This document shows, piece after piece, positions 1 through 9,300 of a DNA stretch of 64,000 nucleotides (position 1 is its first letter; each line of letters begins with the position of its first letter). The notes beneath the pieces were generated by a model. It was given only the letters and a program-made list of their open reading frames with translations, had not been told where the DNA came from and ran no database searches. Source of the stretch: Oscillospiraceae bacterium. GTDB taxonomy: Bacteria > Bacillota > Clostridia > Oscillospirales > Oscillospiraceae. The DNA lies in contig CAJTFK010000009.1 in assembly GCA_910575505.1 (NCBI GenBank), forward strand, positions 1 to 64,000. Direction: 5' to 3'. The position numbers and the translations under genes were made by a program.

Positions 1-131
1 TCCAGGGTACTGCCCTTGTAGCTGCTTACTCGGATGGTTGGGGCCTCCGCTGCCGTGGCGGGGATAGCGAGGGTTGTTGCGAGGATTGTTGCTGTCAGTG
101 CGGCGGTGGTGCGCTTTTTGATACTGGTCAT
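1..131 (-). CDS. Secreted protein, N-terminal fragment (runs off left edge)
   Basis: Only the first 43 codons lie in the window. The start is ATG at 131-129, preceded by a good ribosome binding site (AGGAGG on the minus strand, around 141-147). The protein begins with a short basic stretch (MTSIKKRTTA), a hydrophobic Ala/Thr/Leu/Ile core and a likely signal peptidase I site near ATAAEA, so it is a secreted or wall-associated protein. The mature part is too short to identify. It lies on the far side of a tRNA fragment and integrase remnant, so it could belong either to the mobile element or to the host chromosome. Confidence 0.75.
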   Translation of the reverse strand, partial: MTSIKKRTTAALTATILATTLAIPATAAEAPTIRVSSYKGSTL

Positions 132-560
132 TTGCTTTTCCTCCTGATTTCTGTATTTTGTAGGGCTTTCGCAAGCAACACGATACCGGAATAGGAGGCA
201 AAAGTCGATAGGGACAAACGGAGAAATACAGAGATGAAAAGCAAGCAAATTATACAGTGTCCTCGTGCGACAGGACTTTAGGAAATCTGCTTATCATTGG
301 AGACGGAGGTGCAATTTATCGCTTGATATTTCCTCTGAGTTAACAGACGGTTTAAGGCGGCCTGATTCAAATTTGACCACTTTCTTGGCCTGGAACAATG
401 TTGCTTTAGGACTGAAAACTCAAGTGCCGCAAGGGTTTCTGACCACATAATCAGCCACAGACAGACGTGGAGTATACGGAAACCCTGTTTGCAAAGAGTG
501 TCGGAAAGCAAATGAAATAGAGCAAAAACGGCTATAAATAAGCGGAAAATATGTAAAAAA
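132..560. other. Intergenic stretch without a supported gene
   Basis: This stretch is less GC-rich than the rest of the window. The short open frames on both strands have no good ribosome binding site, no recognisable motif and no typical codon use for this genome. A 14-bp sequence at 452-465 recurs exactly at 719-732 (cagccacagacaga), on either side of the tRNA fragment. This looks like decayed flanking DNA of a mobile element. Confidence 0.5.
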
Positions 561-574
561 TATTGCCATGGCAG

Positions 575-619
575 TTGGTAAGGATGAGGTCGGCGGTTCG
601 AATCCGCCCAGCAGCTCCA
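575..619 (+). pseudogene. 3' fragment of a tRNA gene (attachment-site-like)
   Basis: The T arm is intact (GGCGG, loop TTCGAAT, CCGCC at about 593-609), followed by a 3' acceptor strand, discriminator T and encoded CCA at 617-619. Upstream there is an AAGGATGAGGTC stretch resembling the 3' side of an anticodon arm plus the variable loop. No D arm or matching 5' acceptor strand (expected GCTGCTG) can be found, so it is not a complete tRNA. Discriminator T and the GAGGTC variable region fit tRNA-Gly, but the anticodon is not preserved. A decayed integrase gene begins 165 bp to the right, so this is most simply an attL/attR duplicate left by integration. Confidence 0.6.
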
Positions 620-733
620 GAAAGTCCAGTTTTTCCTGCGGGAAAGGCTGGATTTTTCTTATGTTTCAGAACTTTTTCTGCTGGTTTGAATTTCTGGATT
701 TGGATTTGACCATACAACCAGCCACAGACAGAG

Positions 734-779
734 AAAAACGGCTCACCGGGGGATATCCCACTCGTTGAGCCGTAGATTT
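734..779 (-). terminator. Intrinsic terminator downstream of the integrase remnant
   Basis: 8-bp arms ACGGCTCA (738-745) and TGAGCCGT (766-773). Read on the minus strand, the hairpin is followed by TTTTT. It ends the integrase reading direction 10 bp after its stop codon. The AGATTTTT on the other side could let it work in both directions. Confidence 0.7.
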
Positions 780-782
780 TTG

Positions 783-1935
783 TCAGCCTGCTTTCAGACG
801 CTCTCTTTCAGCGTCGATTTCCATTTTCGTTTCTGCTATCATCTCCGCCAGCAGCCGCTCACAGTCCGCTCTGGTCTTCGCGTAGACGTTTCTGGGATGC
901 TTTTTGCCGTCAGGCCAGACGGGGGAGTAGCGGCCCTCCCACAGGTGGTCGTTGATCTGAGTGATGCACCCGGTTCCTGTCTTGCGGCGCTGGCCCTTGT
1001 AAGGCTGGAATGTGCTGGGCGCGGATTTCTTTGCGGCGGATTCTGTTTCTGCCGTAAACTCGGCCTTACCGATTCCCCGATCGATTTTGCGTGCCGCCGT
1101 CTGTCGCATCTCGTCCGTGACGTGGGCATAGATGTTCAGCGTAGTGCTGCTGGAAACGTGACCAATTACCGTGGAGAGGGTCTTGATATCCATTCCATGC
1201 TCCAGGGACATGGTGGTGAACAGATGGCGGAGGTCGTGGAAGCGGATGTGCTTACATTTGGCCTTCTCCAGAATGGTGGTCGGATGCTTGCAGCTGGCGA
1301 ATGGAACAGCCAGCGGGAGTGTACCTGCTGACAGTATTCCGTCAAGACAGCCAGGAGCGGAGCGGGTAGAATGATTGTCCGGTTGGCGGCTCTGGTTTTG
1401 GGCTGGGAGATAATTATAGCAATCTACATAATTGCCGCCAGTAAGCCGGTGAGGGCGGTGGCCCCTGCACCTCTCTGTAGAAGATGGCCCCCTGTCCGGC
1501 CTCTTTGCCGGGAATTTCGACGTTTGCTATAGTTCACCATTAGCTCTGTAGACTTGCCGTTCCACCCGCAGTGTCCCAGCCTTGAAATTGAGATCATCCC
1601 ACTGGAAAGCCAGAAGCTCACCCCGCTGCAGGCCGGTGGCGATCTCCGGCAGGAGCAGCTCATAGCAGCCGTCCTCTTTAGATTGGATTAACAGCCGCTG
1701 AACCTCGTCCGGGGTCAGCACCTGCATCTCCCTGGGCTTGGCAGGAGGAAGCCGGCATCCATCGCCAGGGTTGCGGGCGATCAGCTTCTTGGAGACCGCC
1801 ATCTCCAGCGCGGAGCGGAGTGTGGTGTGGTCTCCCTGCACCGTCTGGTCGGAGAGGCCGCTGCCATAGTAGCTGGTATTCTTGATTCGCCCGTTTTGCT
1901 TGAGGTTAGTGTAGAACTGCTGGAGGTCATTTTGC
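783..1935 (-). pseudogene. Tyrosine-family site-specific integrase, decayed
   Basis: On the minus strand the frame starting inside 1935-1527 encodes part of a core-binding domain (NDLQQFYTNLKQNG, HTTLRSALEMAVSKKLIARNP) and the start of the catalytic domain (TPDEVQRLL, ATGLQRGELLAFQWDDL). It then hits a stop near 1527. Integrase-like sequence continues in shifted frames at 1260-1420 (LPAPLLAVLTEY, WLFHSP). The last part, from about 1260 to 783, is again clean: HDLRH, then IGHVSSSTTLNIYAHVT with the nucleophile tyrosine. A roughly 60-residue tail (GTGCITQINDHLWEGRY...) resembles the arm-DNA-binding domain usually found at the N terminus. The N terminus is missing because an ISAs1 remnant abuts at about 1935. 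At least two frameshifts make it non-functional. Confidence 0.85.
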
Positions 1936-2620
1936 GTGAGGACGGTATTCCCGCTTTTCTATTCTTCCATGGTCCGTATTCCCTGTGACAAGGCTGTGCA
2001 GTTCCCGGCTGAACTTCCGAAAATAAAGAGAAGCTTCTTCCGGCAGAGCCGGCTGGTTTCCCTTCAAACCAATCACATAGTCCGCCTGACTGGTCTGGAT
2101 TTTTCGGACGATGCGCTTCTGATAACTCATGGCGTCTGTGGCCACGATACGTCCCGCCGCATTCAGTGTATCCAAAGGTTCTGGAGATGCTGAGATTTCA
2201 TTGGATTTTCTCGTTGCTGCCAGTTCTCCAGGCACGATCTGGCTTTCCTCTGCAAACGCGCTCACAACATGATATGCCTTGCGGCTTCTGCGCTTGCCGT
2301 CACGTATGGTTTTTCCATCTATGGCTGCTGCTGCGCCCTTTTCCCGGTGACAGCCCAACCGGTCATACAGGCGTTATGCCAGCGCTTCCAGATCTATTCG
2401 TTCAAATATCCGCCGAAATGCGGCACTGTCCGGTATTCCATGCGGCAACTCCGGGAATTGGTGCAGCCATTCCGCTCTTGGCTTCCCGAATGCCTCCATA
2501 TCCGTGAAGTCTTCCGCACTGCACAATAGCATGCACAGCCCGATGAGAATAATCTCCTCCAGCTCAGATATGTGCCCCCTCTGCCCGCCGTGGGTCTTTC
2601 GGCCCCTCCGATGCTGCTTT
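1936..2620 (-). pseudogene. ISAs1-family transposase, decayed and truncated
   Basis: Minus-strand translation shows the ISAs1/H-repeat transposase pattern: DPRR, then in another frame GHISELEEIILIGLCM, AEDFTDMEAFG, GIPDSAAFRRIFERID, an in-frame TAA near 2375, then AAIDGKTIRDGKR, YHVVSAFA, KSNEI, LDTLNAAGRIVATDAMSYQK, ADYVIGLKGNQ, and finally DHGRIEKREYR. The family usually has about 370 residues; here roughly 230 remain. The C-terminal catalytic part is lost exactly where the integrase remnant begins, so an insertion plus deletion has joined the two. One frameshift (after DPRR) and one stop codon are visible. No terminal inverted repeats could be recognised. Confidence 0.85.
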
Positions 2621-2663
2621 TAGGCTCCCTTTCAAATGCGGTTGCCCTGGCAGCAAGAACCTC

Positions 2664-2692
2664 TTGCATTGTGGCGAAGTGTCCGTTATAAT
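2664..2692 (+). promoter_or_regulatory. Predicted sigma-A promoter upstream of the hydrogenase gene
   Basis: TTGCAT (2664-2669), a 17-bp spacer and a perfect TATAAT (2687-2692). It lies about 190 bp before the hydrogenase start, at the edge of the transposase remnant, and nothing else on the plus strand could use it. The 2693-2867 leader holds no gene. Confidence 0.55.
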
Positions 2693-2881
2693 AAGCTTGA
2701 GCCGTACTGGGTATGACCTTCCGGCGGAAGAGGCGGAACGCATCCGCAGTCCGCGGCGGAGGAACCGGCTCCATCACGCCTGCTTCACAACAGCCGGGCG
2801 GCCGGCGCCGTCCGAATAATACGCCCAAGTCCCCGGCTTCTGCCGGACGGGCGCGGGCCGAACATATGGAGGGAAACAGCT

Positions 2882-4423
2882 ATGAGAGGTGTACACAGCG
2901 CGGTGGACGACATTCGCCGTACCGTATTTAAAGAGGTGGCGAAGCTGGCCTACGAAGGCGGCGACCCCCGTCTGGCGGATCAGATTCCTCTGAAAATGAT
3001 CCAGGGCGACGTGGCCCGCCACCGTCATGACGTATTCCTGGAGCGCGCCATTGTGCAGGAGCGGGTCCGGCTGGCCCTGGGGCTGAATCTCCGCTATGCC
3101 GGAGAAACCATTCCTGTCAGCGAAGATCTTCGGACTGCGGAGGAGTCCAAGAAGCACTTTGAAAATCCCCTGGTCAACATCATCCCCTTTGCCTGCAACG
3201 CCTGCCCGCCCAAGCAGCTGCGCATTACCGACAACTGCCAGGGCTGCATTTCCCACCCCTGCATGAACGTCTGCCCCAAAGACGCCATTTACATGGACAA
3301 AGACAAGCACTGCCACATCGACCAGGAAAAATGTATCAAATGCGGCAAATGCTATAATCAGTGCCCCTACCGGGCCATCAGCAAGATTGAGCGGCCCTGC
3401 GCCGCCGCCTGCGGCATGGACGCCATTGAGTCCGACGAGCTGGGCCGGGCAAAGATCAACTATGACAAGTGCGTATCCTGCGGCATGTGCCTGGTGAACT
3501 GCCCCTTCGGCGCCATTGCCGACAAGAGCCAGATCTATCAGGTGGTCAGCGCCATAAAAAACAACGAAAAGGTCATTGCCTGCGTGGCCCCCGCCTTTGT
3601 GGGCCAGTTCGGCAAGGACGCCACGCCCGCCAAGGTCAAGGCCGCCATGGACGTGCTGGGCTTCTATGATGTAGTAGAGGTAGCCATCGGCGCGGACCTG
3701 TGCACCATTCAGGAGGCCCACGACTTCCTGGAGGAGGTTCCGGAGAAGCAGCCCTGGATGGGCACCAGCTGCTGTCCTGCCTGGAGCGTCATGGCCAAGA
3801 AGCTCTATCCGGAGTTTGAGAGCTATATCTCCATGGCCCTGACCCCCATGGTCATCACTGCCCGTATGGTGAAAAAGGACCATCCGGACGCCAGAGTGGT
3901 CTTCGTGGGCCCCTGCTCCGCCAAGAAGCTGGAGGCCAACCGGCGGACTATCCGCTCCGATGTGGATTTCGTGCTCACATTTGAGGAGCTCCAGGGCATT
4001 TTCGACGCAATGGACATCGACTTTTCCAAGCTCAAGGCCAATCCCGAGGACGAAATGGACGAGGGCACCAGCATGGGCCGGGGCTTCGCCGTGGGCGGAG
4101 GCGTAGCCGCCGCCGTGGTGGAGGCCATCAAGCACATTGATCCCACCCGGGAGGTCAAAATAGAGTACGGAGACGGCCTGAAGAACTGCCGGAAGATGCT
4201 GGCCATGGCCAAGGCCGGCAAGCGGAACGGCTATCTGCTGGAGGGCATGGGCTGTCCCGGCGGCTGCGTGGCCGGCGCGGGCACCATCAGCCCCGTGCGG
4301 GACAGCGCCCTGGGCGTGGAGAAGTTCAAGAACGAGGCCATGTCCAGAAGCTGTACCGAAAGCCCCTATCTGGACCAGCTGGAGGACGTCATCAACAAAT
4401 ACGAAATCAACCGCCACGACTGA
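2882..4423 (+). CDS. Monomeric [FeFe] hydrogenase, group B-like
   Basis: A 513-residue cytoplasmic iron-sulfur enzyme expected to reduce protons or oxidise H2 at an H-cluster, exchanging electrons with ferredoxin. Cysteine-rich 4Fe-4S segments lie near residues 104-131 (CNACPP; CQGCISHPCMNVCP), 150-161 (CIKCGKCYNQCP) and 196-207 (CVSCGMCLVNCP). The H-cluster motifs follow: L1 TSCCPAW near 295, L2 GPCSAKK near 343, L3 GMGCPGGCVAGAG near 453. L2 has GPC rather than MPC, and L3 has VAGAG rather than the usual GGGQP. Both deviate from group A and fit group B enzymes. There is a strong SD (GGAGG, 2868-2872). No hyd maturation or partner subunit gene is adjacent, so it is a single-gene unit ended by the 4599 terminator. 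Its physiological direction cannot be read from sequence. Confidence 0.88.
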   Translation: MRGVHSAVDDIRRTVFKEVAKLAYEGGDPRLADQIPLKMIQGDVARHRHDVFLERAIVQERVRLALGLNLRYAGETIPVSEDLRTAEESKKHFENPLVNIIPFACNACPPKQLRITDNCQGCISHPCMNVCPKDAIYMDKDKHCHIDQEKCIKCGKCYNQCPYRAISKIERPCAAACGMDAIESDELGRAKINYDKCVSCGMCLVNCPFGAIADKSQIYQVVSAIKNNEKVIACVAPAFVGQFGKDATPAKVKAAMDVLGFYDVVEVAIGADLCTIQEAHDFLEEVPEKQPWMGTSCCPAWSVMAKKLYPEFESYISMALTPMVITARMVKKDHPDARVVFVGPCSAKKLEANRRTIRSDVDFVLTFEELQGIFDAMDIDFSKLKANPEDEMDEGTSMGRGFAVGGGVAAAVVEAIKHIDPTREVKIEYGDGLKNCRKMLAMAKAGKRNGYLLEGMGCPGGCVAGAGTISPVRDSALGVEKFKNEAMSRSCTESPYLDQLEDVINKYEINRHD

Positions 4424-4598
4424 GCTGCTTTTCTATCACGAAAAGCAACCAAATGAGCTTTTTGCTGCCGCTTCGCTGTCTAAAACAGGAGGTGCAGGCA
4501 AAGGATTTTTGCTGCCGCTTCGCGGTCTATCACAAGGGGCGCGGGCAGAGGATGTTTGCTTCGTTTCCGCACCGCAGTCCCACAGCAATCAGGACGAA
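4424..4598. other. 3' untranslated stretch with an 18-bp direct repeat
   Basis: TTTTTGCTGCCGCTTCGC occurs at 4459-4476 and again at 4506-4523, 47 bp apart. It lies between the hydrogenase stop and its terminator. No open frame with coding character is visible. Confidence 0.55.
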
Positions 4599-4640
4599 CG
4601 TTTGACGGGCCGGGTTCATCCCGGTCCGTCAAACTTTTTT
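4599..4640 (+). terminator. Intrinsic terminator of the hydrogenase gene
   Basis: Long hairpin with arms GTTTGACGGGCCGGG (4599-4613) and CCCGGTCCGTCAAAC (4619-4633), a 5-nt loop and a TTTTTT tail. It stands about 180 bp after the stop codon and before the sigma-factor promoter region. Confidence 0.85.
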
Positions 4641-4660
4641 AGTCAAATTTTTTATCCGTC

Positions 4661-4696
4661 GCTGTAACAAACGGGGCCCGGGGGGGATGTATAGAC
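4661..4696 (+). promoter_or_regulatory. Possible ECF-type promoter before the sigma factor gene
   Basis: TGTAACAAA at 4662-4670 resembles the AAC-containing -35 element of ECF sigma factors, with GTATAG at 4689-4694 as a candidate -10. ECF operons are commonly autoregulated, which would fit, but the spacing is loose and no -10 consensus for this factor is known. Confidence 0.3.
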
Positions 4697-4739
4697 AAAG
4701 AGGCGGGAAGAGCTCCCGGCGGAGAGAGGAGGGACGGAG

Positions 4740-5231
4740 ATGGAGGACATGGAACAGGTTTACCGACAGCACGCCCGAACGGTCTATAAATTTCTCCTGG
4801 CCCAGTGCCGGGACGGGCACCTGGCGGAGGAGCTGACCCAGGAGACTTTTTACCAGGCCGTCCGCTCCGCGGACCGCTTCGACGGCAGCTGCAAGGTCTC
4901 CGTCTGGCTCTGCCAGATTGCGAAGCACCTCTGGTATCAGCACCTCCGGAAGCAGAAGCGGAAGGCTCCCGTTTCCCCGGAGGATATTCCGGAGTCCCCC
5001 GGTCCCTCGGCGGAAGAAGGCCTTCTGGAGCGGGAGGGCCGGATGGACCTCCTCCGGCTGGTCCATGACCTTCCGGAGCCTCAGCGGGAGGTGGTGTATC
5101 TCCGGGCTTTCGGCGGCCTCAGCTTCCGGGAGATCGGGGACGTGGTGGGGAGGACGGAAAACTGGGCCCGTGTGACCTTTTACCGGTGCAAGGAGAAACT
5201 GCGGAATGGAGGCGCGTATGATGAAGAATGA
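4740..5231 (+). CDS. RNA polymerase sigma factor, ECF (sigma-70 family)
   Basis: At 163 residues this is the usual ECF length. Sigma region 2 occupies about residues 8-72 (YRQHARTVYKFLLAQ, LAEELTQETFYQAV, VWLCQIAKHLWYQHLRK). Region 4 occupies about 105-156 (LPEPQREVVYLRAFGG, LSFREIGDVVGRTENWARVTF with the helix-turn-helix). A Pro/Glu-rich linker separates them and there is no region 3. SD is GGAGAGAGGAGGGACGG just before the ATG. The next gene starts inside its last codons and encodes a membrane anti-sigma factor, so the two are translationally coupled. It is expected to direct a small stress or envelope regulon. Confidence 0.92.
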   Translation: MEDMEQVYRQHARTVYKFLLAQCRDGHLAEELTQETFYQAVRSADRFDGSCKVSVWLCQIAKHLWYQHLRKQKRKAPVSPEDIPESPGPSAEEGLLEREGRMDLLRLVHDLPEPQREVVYLRAFGGLSFREIGDVVGRTENWARVTFYRCKEKLRNGGAYDEE

Positions 5232-6273
5232 TTTGACCTGCGGCGTGGTCCGGGACCTGCTGCCCAGCTATGTGGAAAACCTTCTGGGTGAGGAATCCAG
5301 GGAGGCGGTGGAGCGGCATTTGGAGGGCTGTCCGGACTGTATGGCAAAAAAGGAGGCCATGACCGCCCCAACCGGGGCGGAGGAGACGGCGGAGGCCGCG
5401 AAAGAGGTGGATTTCCTCGTGAAAGTGAAAAAGCGGAGCGCCAAACGGGTGGTCCTGGCAGTGGTATGCACGGCGGCGGTCCTGCTGCTGGCGCTGGTAC
5501 TGAAAGTATTCGTCATCGGCACACCCCTCCAGGCCCAGAGCGTGGCGGTGTTGGGGGCCCATGACAACGGGGCGCAGCTGTGGCTGGCCCTGGATTCCGT
5601 CAATTCCGGCAACGCTTTCTGCGGCTGGAAGCTGGAGACGGTGGACGGCGTGACCTCCATCTGCGCAAGAGACGTGCTGTCTTCTCCCCTCCACCACTAC
5701 AGCAGCAAATCTCTGTACGTTCCCCTGGAGGGCGTCCGGGAGGTCTGGCTGGGCGGGACCTCCAGCCAGGGGCGGCTGCTCTGGGCGGAGGGCACGATCA
5801 TCGACAAAGAAACCCTGGACCTGGTGGACGCGAAGACCCCCTACTGCGGCGACGCCCCGGCCCTGGGCCGCATTGCGGAGCTCTTGCAGGTGGGGGACCG
5901 GATCGGGCGCTATACGACGTCTTTGCAGACAAGCGAACGGCCCTACCGCTGGACGCTGGAGTTCCAGAACGGGGAGACAACGGCGGGAACAGCGCGGTTT
6001 CTGGGCTATCAGATGCTGGCGCTGGTGGAGAACCTGGACGAGGTGTGCTTCCGCTTCCCGTCCTCCAGCGGCATCTTTACGGCGGAGGTGGCTTCCAATG
6101 CCCTGGCCCGAGTGACGGAGGAGCACAACGCCGGGCACGGCGCGGACTGGCCCGTTCACGAGAGCGTCAAGGAGTACGCGGAGAGCCCCCTGGAGTACCA
6201 GCGCATGGTGACGCTGCTGGAGGAGATGTTCCTCGGGACCAGCGGAACCACTGTCACCGTCGTCAAACCGTAA
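5218..6273 (+). CDS. Zinc-finger anti-sigma factor, membrane-bound
   Basis: The start is ATG 5218, not an upstream in-frame ATG at 5206, because GGAGG at 5208-5212 sits 5 nt before it. It overlaps the sigma gene by 14 bp. The N-terminal 75 residues form the cytoplasmic sigma-binding domain with the anti-sigma zinc motif HLEGCPDC (residues about 35-42). One transmembrane helix follows (about 77-100, VVLAVVCTAAVLLLALVL), then a roughly 250-residue extracytoplasmic domain of unknown fold that probably senses the signal. It would sequester the ECF factor at the membrane until released. The gene ends just before a bidirectional terminator. Confidence 0.88.
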   Translation: MMKNDLTCGVVRDLLPSYVENLLGEESREAVERHLEGCPDCMAKKEAMTAPTGAEETAEAAKEVDFLVKVKKRSAKRVVLAVVCTAAVLLLALVLKVFVIGTPLQAQSVAVLGAHDNGAQLWLALDSVNSGNAFCGWKLETVDGVTSICARDVLSSPLHHYSSKSLYVPLEGVREVWLGGTSSQGRLLWAEGTIIDKETLDLVDAKTPYCGDAPALGRIAELLQVGDRIGRYTTSLQTSERPYRWTLEFQNGETTAGTARFLGYQMLALVENLDEVCFRFPSSSGIFTAEVASNALARVTEEHNAGHGADWPVHESVKEYAESPLEYQRMVTLLEEMFLGTSGTTVTVVKP

Positions 6274-6278
6274 AAGAA

Positions 6279-6304
6279 GGACCGCCTGTTTAGGCGGTCC
6301 TTTT
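6279..6304. terminator. Bidirectional intrinsic terminator
   Basis: GGACCGCC / GGCGGTCC with a 6-nt loop, followed by TTTT on the plus strand and TTCTTTT on the minus strand. It separates the convergent anti-sigma and carB-dapF genes. Confidence 0.85.
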
Positions 6305-6348
6305 GGCTTGTTCCGGCGCGGTGGGAGGGGACGGAGCCCCTCCCCTGC

Positions 6349-9300
6349 TCAATACTCGATTTCCCCCGTATACACCAGCTTGGCGTCTCCCGTCAGGGTG
6401 ACTCCCTCATCGGTGTAATGGACCACCAGCTCCCCGCCCTTCACCCGGACAGTAATGTCCGTGTCCTTCTGACAGAAGCCGTTGGCAATGGCGGCAGCCG
6501 CGGCGGCGCAGGCCCCGGTGCCGCAGGCCATGGTCTCCCCGCTGCCCCGCTCCCAGACCCGCATTTTGATAGTGCTGGGGTTCACGACCCGGATGAACTC
6601 CGTATTGATGCGCTCCGGGAAATAGGGGGCGTGCTCGAACCGGGGGCCGATGAAGTCGATGTCCACGGCGTCCACCCGGTCGCAGAAGACCACGCAGTGG
6701 GGGTTCCCCACGTCCACACAGGTGATGCGGTAGGGCCGGCCGGCGATGCGGACGGGGTAATCCACCACGGTTTTCTCCGAAATGGTGAATTTCAGGGCGG
6801 CGGTGTCCAGGGTGGCCCGGCCCATGTCCACGCAGGCAGAGGTGACTTTGCCGTTGGTGGTGTACAGGGTCAGGGTCCGCAGGCCGCTGCCGGTCTCAAT
6901 GGTCAGCCGTTCCTTGGAGACGAGGCCGGTGTCATAGAGATACTTGCCCATGCACCGCAGGGCGTTGCCCGCCATTTTCCCCTCGCTGCCGTCGGCGTTG
7001 AACATGCGCATTTTTGCGTCGGCCACATCGGAGTGCTCCATGAGGATAATGCCGTCGGCCCCCACGCCGTAGTGCCGGTGACAGAAGGCCACACACAGGG
7101 ATTCGGGGCAGGTGATCTCCCCGTGGAAGTTCTCCAGGAAGATGTAATCGTTGCCGCAGGTCTGCATTTTGGTGAAGCGCAGCGTCTCCCGGTGGGTCCG
7201 CAGGTGGCAGATGTCCACCAGCTCCGTGTTGCCCTGGTTATACCGGGATTCCAGAATGTCCGCCAGGGCCCCGGCGGTGTCCAGGGACGTGAGGCAGGGG
7301 ATGCCCAGCTGGACGCAGCGGTGGTTCAGGTGGATGAAGTCCCGGATGTATTCCGGTTCCGTGGAGCCGGTGAGAATCACGTAATCAATTTTTCCGTCCT
7401 CCAGCAGCTGGAACACCCGGTTGTCCCGGCCCAGCTTCCCCACGATTTCCACGCTGGTGCCCAGCCGCTCAATCTCGTGGGCGGTGCCGTCGGTGGCGTA
7501 GAGCTGGAAGCCCAATTCGTCCAGCTTCCGGGCAGTGTCGATGATCTCCGGCTGATCCCGGCGGTTGACTGAAATCAGAACGCCCTTCTTTTCCTCGCTC
7601 TCCACCTTGTACCCGGCGGAGACCAGGCCCTTGAACAGGGCTTCCTGCATGTTCTTCCCCAGACCCAGCACCTCGCCGGTGGACTTCATCTCAGGGGACA
7701 GGGCCGCGTTGGCGTCGGTGATTTTCTCGAAGGAGAACACAGGCACCTTCACCGCCACATAGGGGGGCCGGCGGTAGAGCCCGGTGCCGTAGCCCAGAGA
7801 TTTCAGGGGCTGGCCGATCATGACCCGGGTGGCCAGGTCCACCATGGGCACCCCGGTGACCTTGGAGATGTAGGGCACCGTCCGGCTGGCCCGGGGGTTC
7901 ACCTCGATGACATAGAGCTCTCCCTGATAAATCAGGTACTGAATATTGATGAGGCCCCTGGTGCCCAGAGACAGGGCCAGCTTCTCGGAGCAGTCGACGA
8001 TGGTTTTCAGCGTCCGGTCCCCAATGGAGAAGGGGGGATAGACGGCGATGGAGTCCCCGGAGTGGACGCCGGTGCGCTCGATGTGCTGCATGACGCCGGG
8101 AATCAGAACGTCCACGCCGTCGGAAATCACGTCCACCTCCAGCTCCTTGCCCATAAGGTACTGGTCCACCAGCACGGGGTTTTCCACTTTCCCGGAGAGG
8201 ATGACGTTCATATAGGTCCGCACATCCTCGTCGTTGTGGGCAATGACCATGTTCTGCCCGCCGATGACGTAGCTGGGCCGCAGCAGCACGGGATACCCCA
8301 GGTCGTTGGCGGCGGCCAGGGCTTCCTCCATGCCCAGGACTCCCCGGCCCTGGGGCCGCTTGATGTGGAAGCGCTCCAGCAGTGCGTCGAAGCGCTCCCG
8401 GTCCTCGGCCATGTCGATGGACTCGGCGCTGGTGCCCAGAATGGGGATGCCGCGGCTGTCCAGATACTGGGTGAGCTTGATGGCCGTCTGTCCGCCGAAG
8501 GCCACCACGACGCCCACAGGCTTCTCCACGGCAATGATGTGCATGACGTCCTCGGGGCAGAGAGGCTCGAAATACAGGCGGTCGGCGGTGTCGTAGTCCG
8601 TGGAGACGGTCTCCGGGTTGTTGTTGACGATCACCACGTCATAGCCCAGTTCCTTCAGGGTCCAGACGCAGTGAACCGAGGAATAGTCGAACTCGATACC
8701 CTGGCCGATGCGAATGGGGCCGGAGCCCAGAACCATGATGACAGGCCGCCCCGACCGGGGAAAGGCCCGGGATTCGCAGAAGCGGTCAAAGCTGGAATAG
8801 AAATAGGGGGTTTCCGCGTCGAACTCCGCGCCGCAGGTGTCCACCATTTTATAAACGGCTGTCCCGGCCTCCCCCGGCAGGCGCTCCGCCCCGGAGAGGC
8901 GGAGCAGGGCCTGATCGGTGTAGCCCAGGCGCTTGCCCTCCTCATAGCGCTCCGCCGTCAGGCCTCCGGCAAGGGACGCCTCAAAGTCCGCCAGCTTTTT
9001 GAGCTTGGCCAGGAACCAGCGGTCGATTTTGGTAATCTCAAAAATTTCGCCGGCGGAGACCCCGGCCTTTAAGGCCTCAAAGACCGTGAAAATCCGGTGG
9101 TCGTCCACCCGCTTCAGCCGCTCCAGAACGGGAACGCCGGACGTGTCCTTGCGGTTCAGGGTGTCCATTCCGATCTCCGCGCCCCGGACGGCCTTCATCA
9201 GGGCCATTTCAAAGCCGGGGGCGATGGCCATGACCTCGCCGGTGGCCTTCATCTGGGTGCCCAGGGTCCGGGAAGCGTCGGCAAACTTGTCAAAGGGCCA

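Noticed and set aside
532..717. Minus-strand open frame of 61 codons (contains GRIRTADLILTN)
   Set aside because: It is the antisense of the tRNA fragment; the GRIRTADL-type peptide is a well-known artefact of reading tRNA genes backwards.
452..732. 14-bp direct repeat at 452-465 and 719-732 as attachment sites
   Set aside because: Too short to be convincing and placed on both sides of the tRNA fragment at arbitrary positions; kept only as a note in the intergenic entry.
2774..4417. Minus-strand open frame of 547 codons
   Set aside because: It is the complement of the hydrogenase gene, has no ribosome binding site and gives a low-complexity Gly/His/Val protein, typical of antisense frames in GC-rich DNA.
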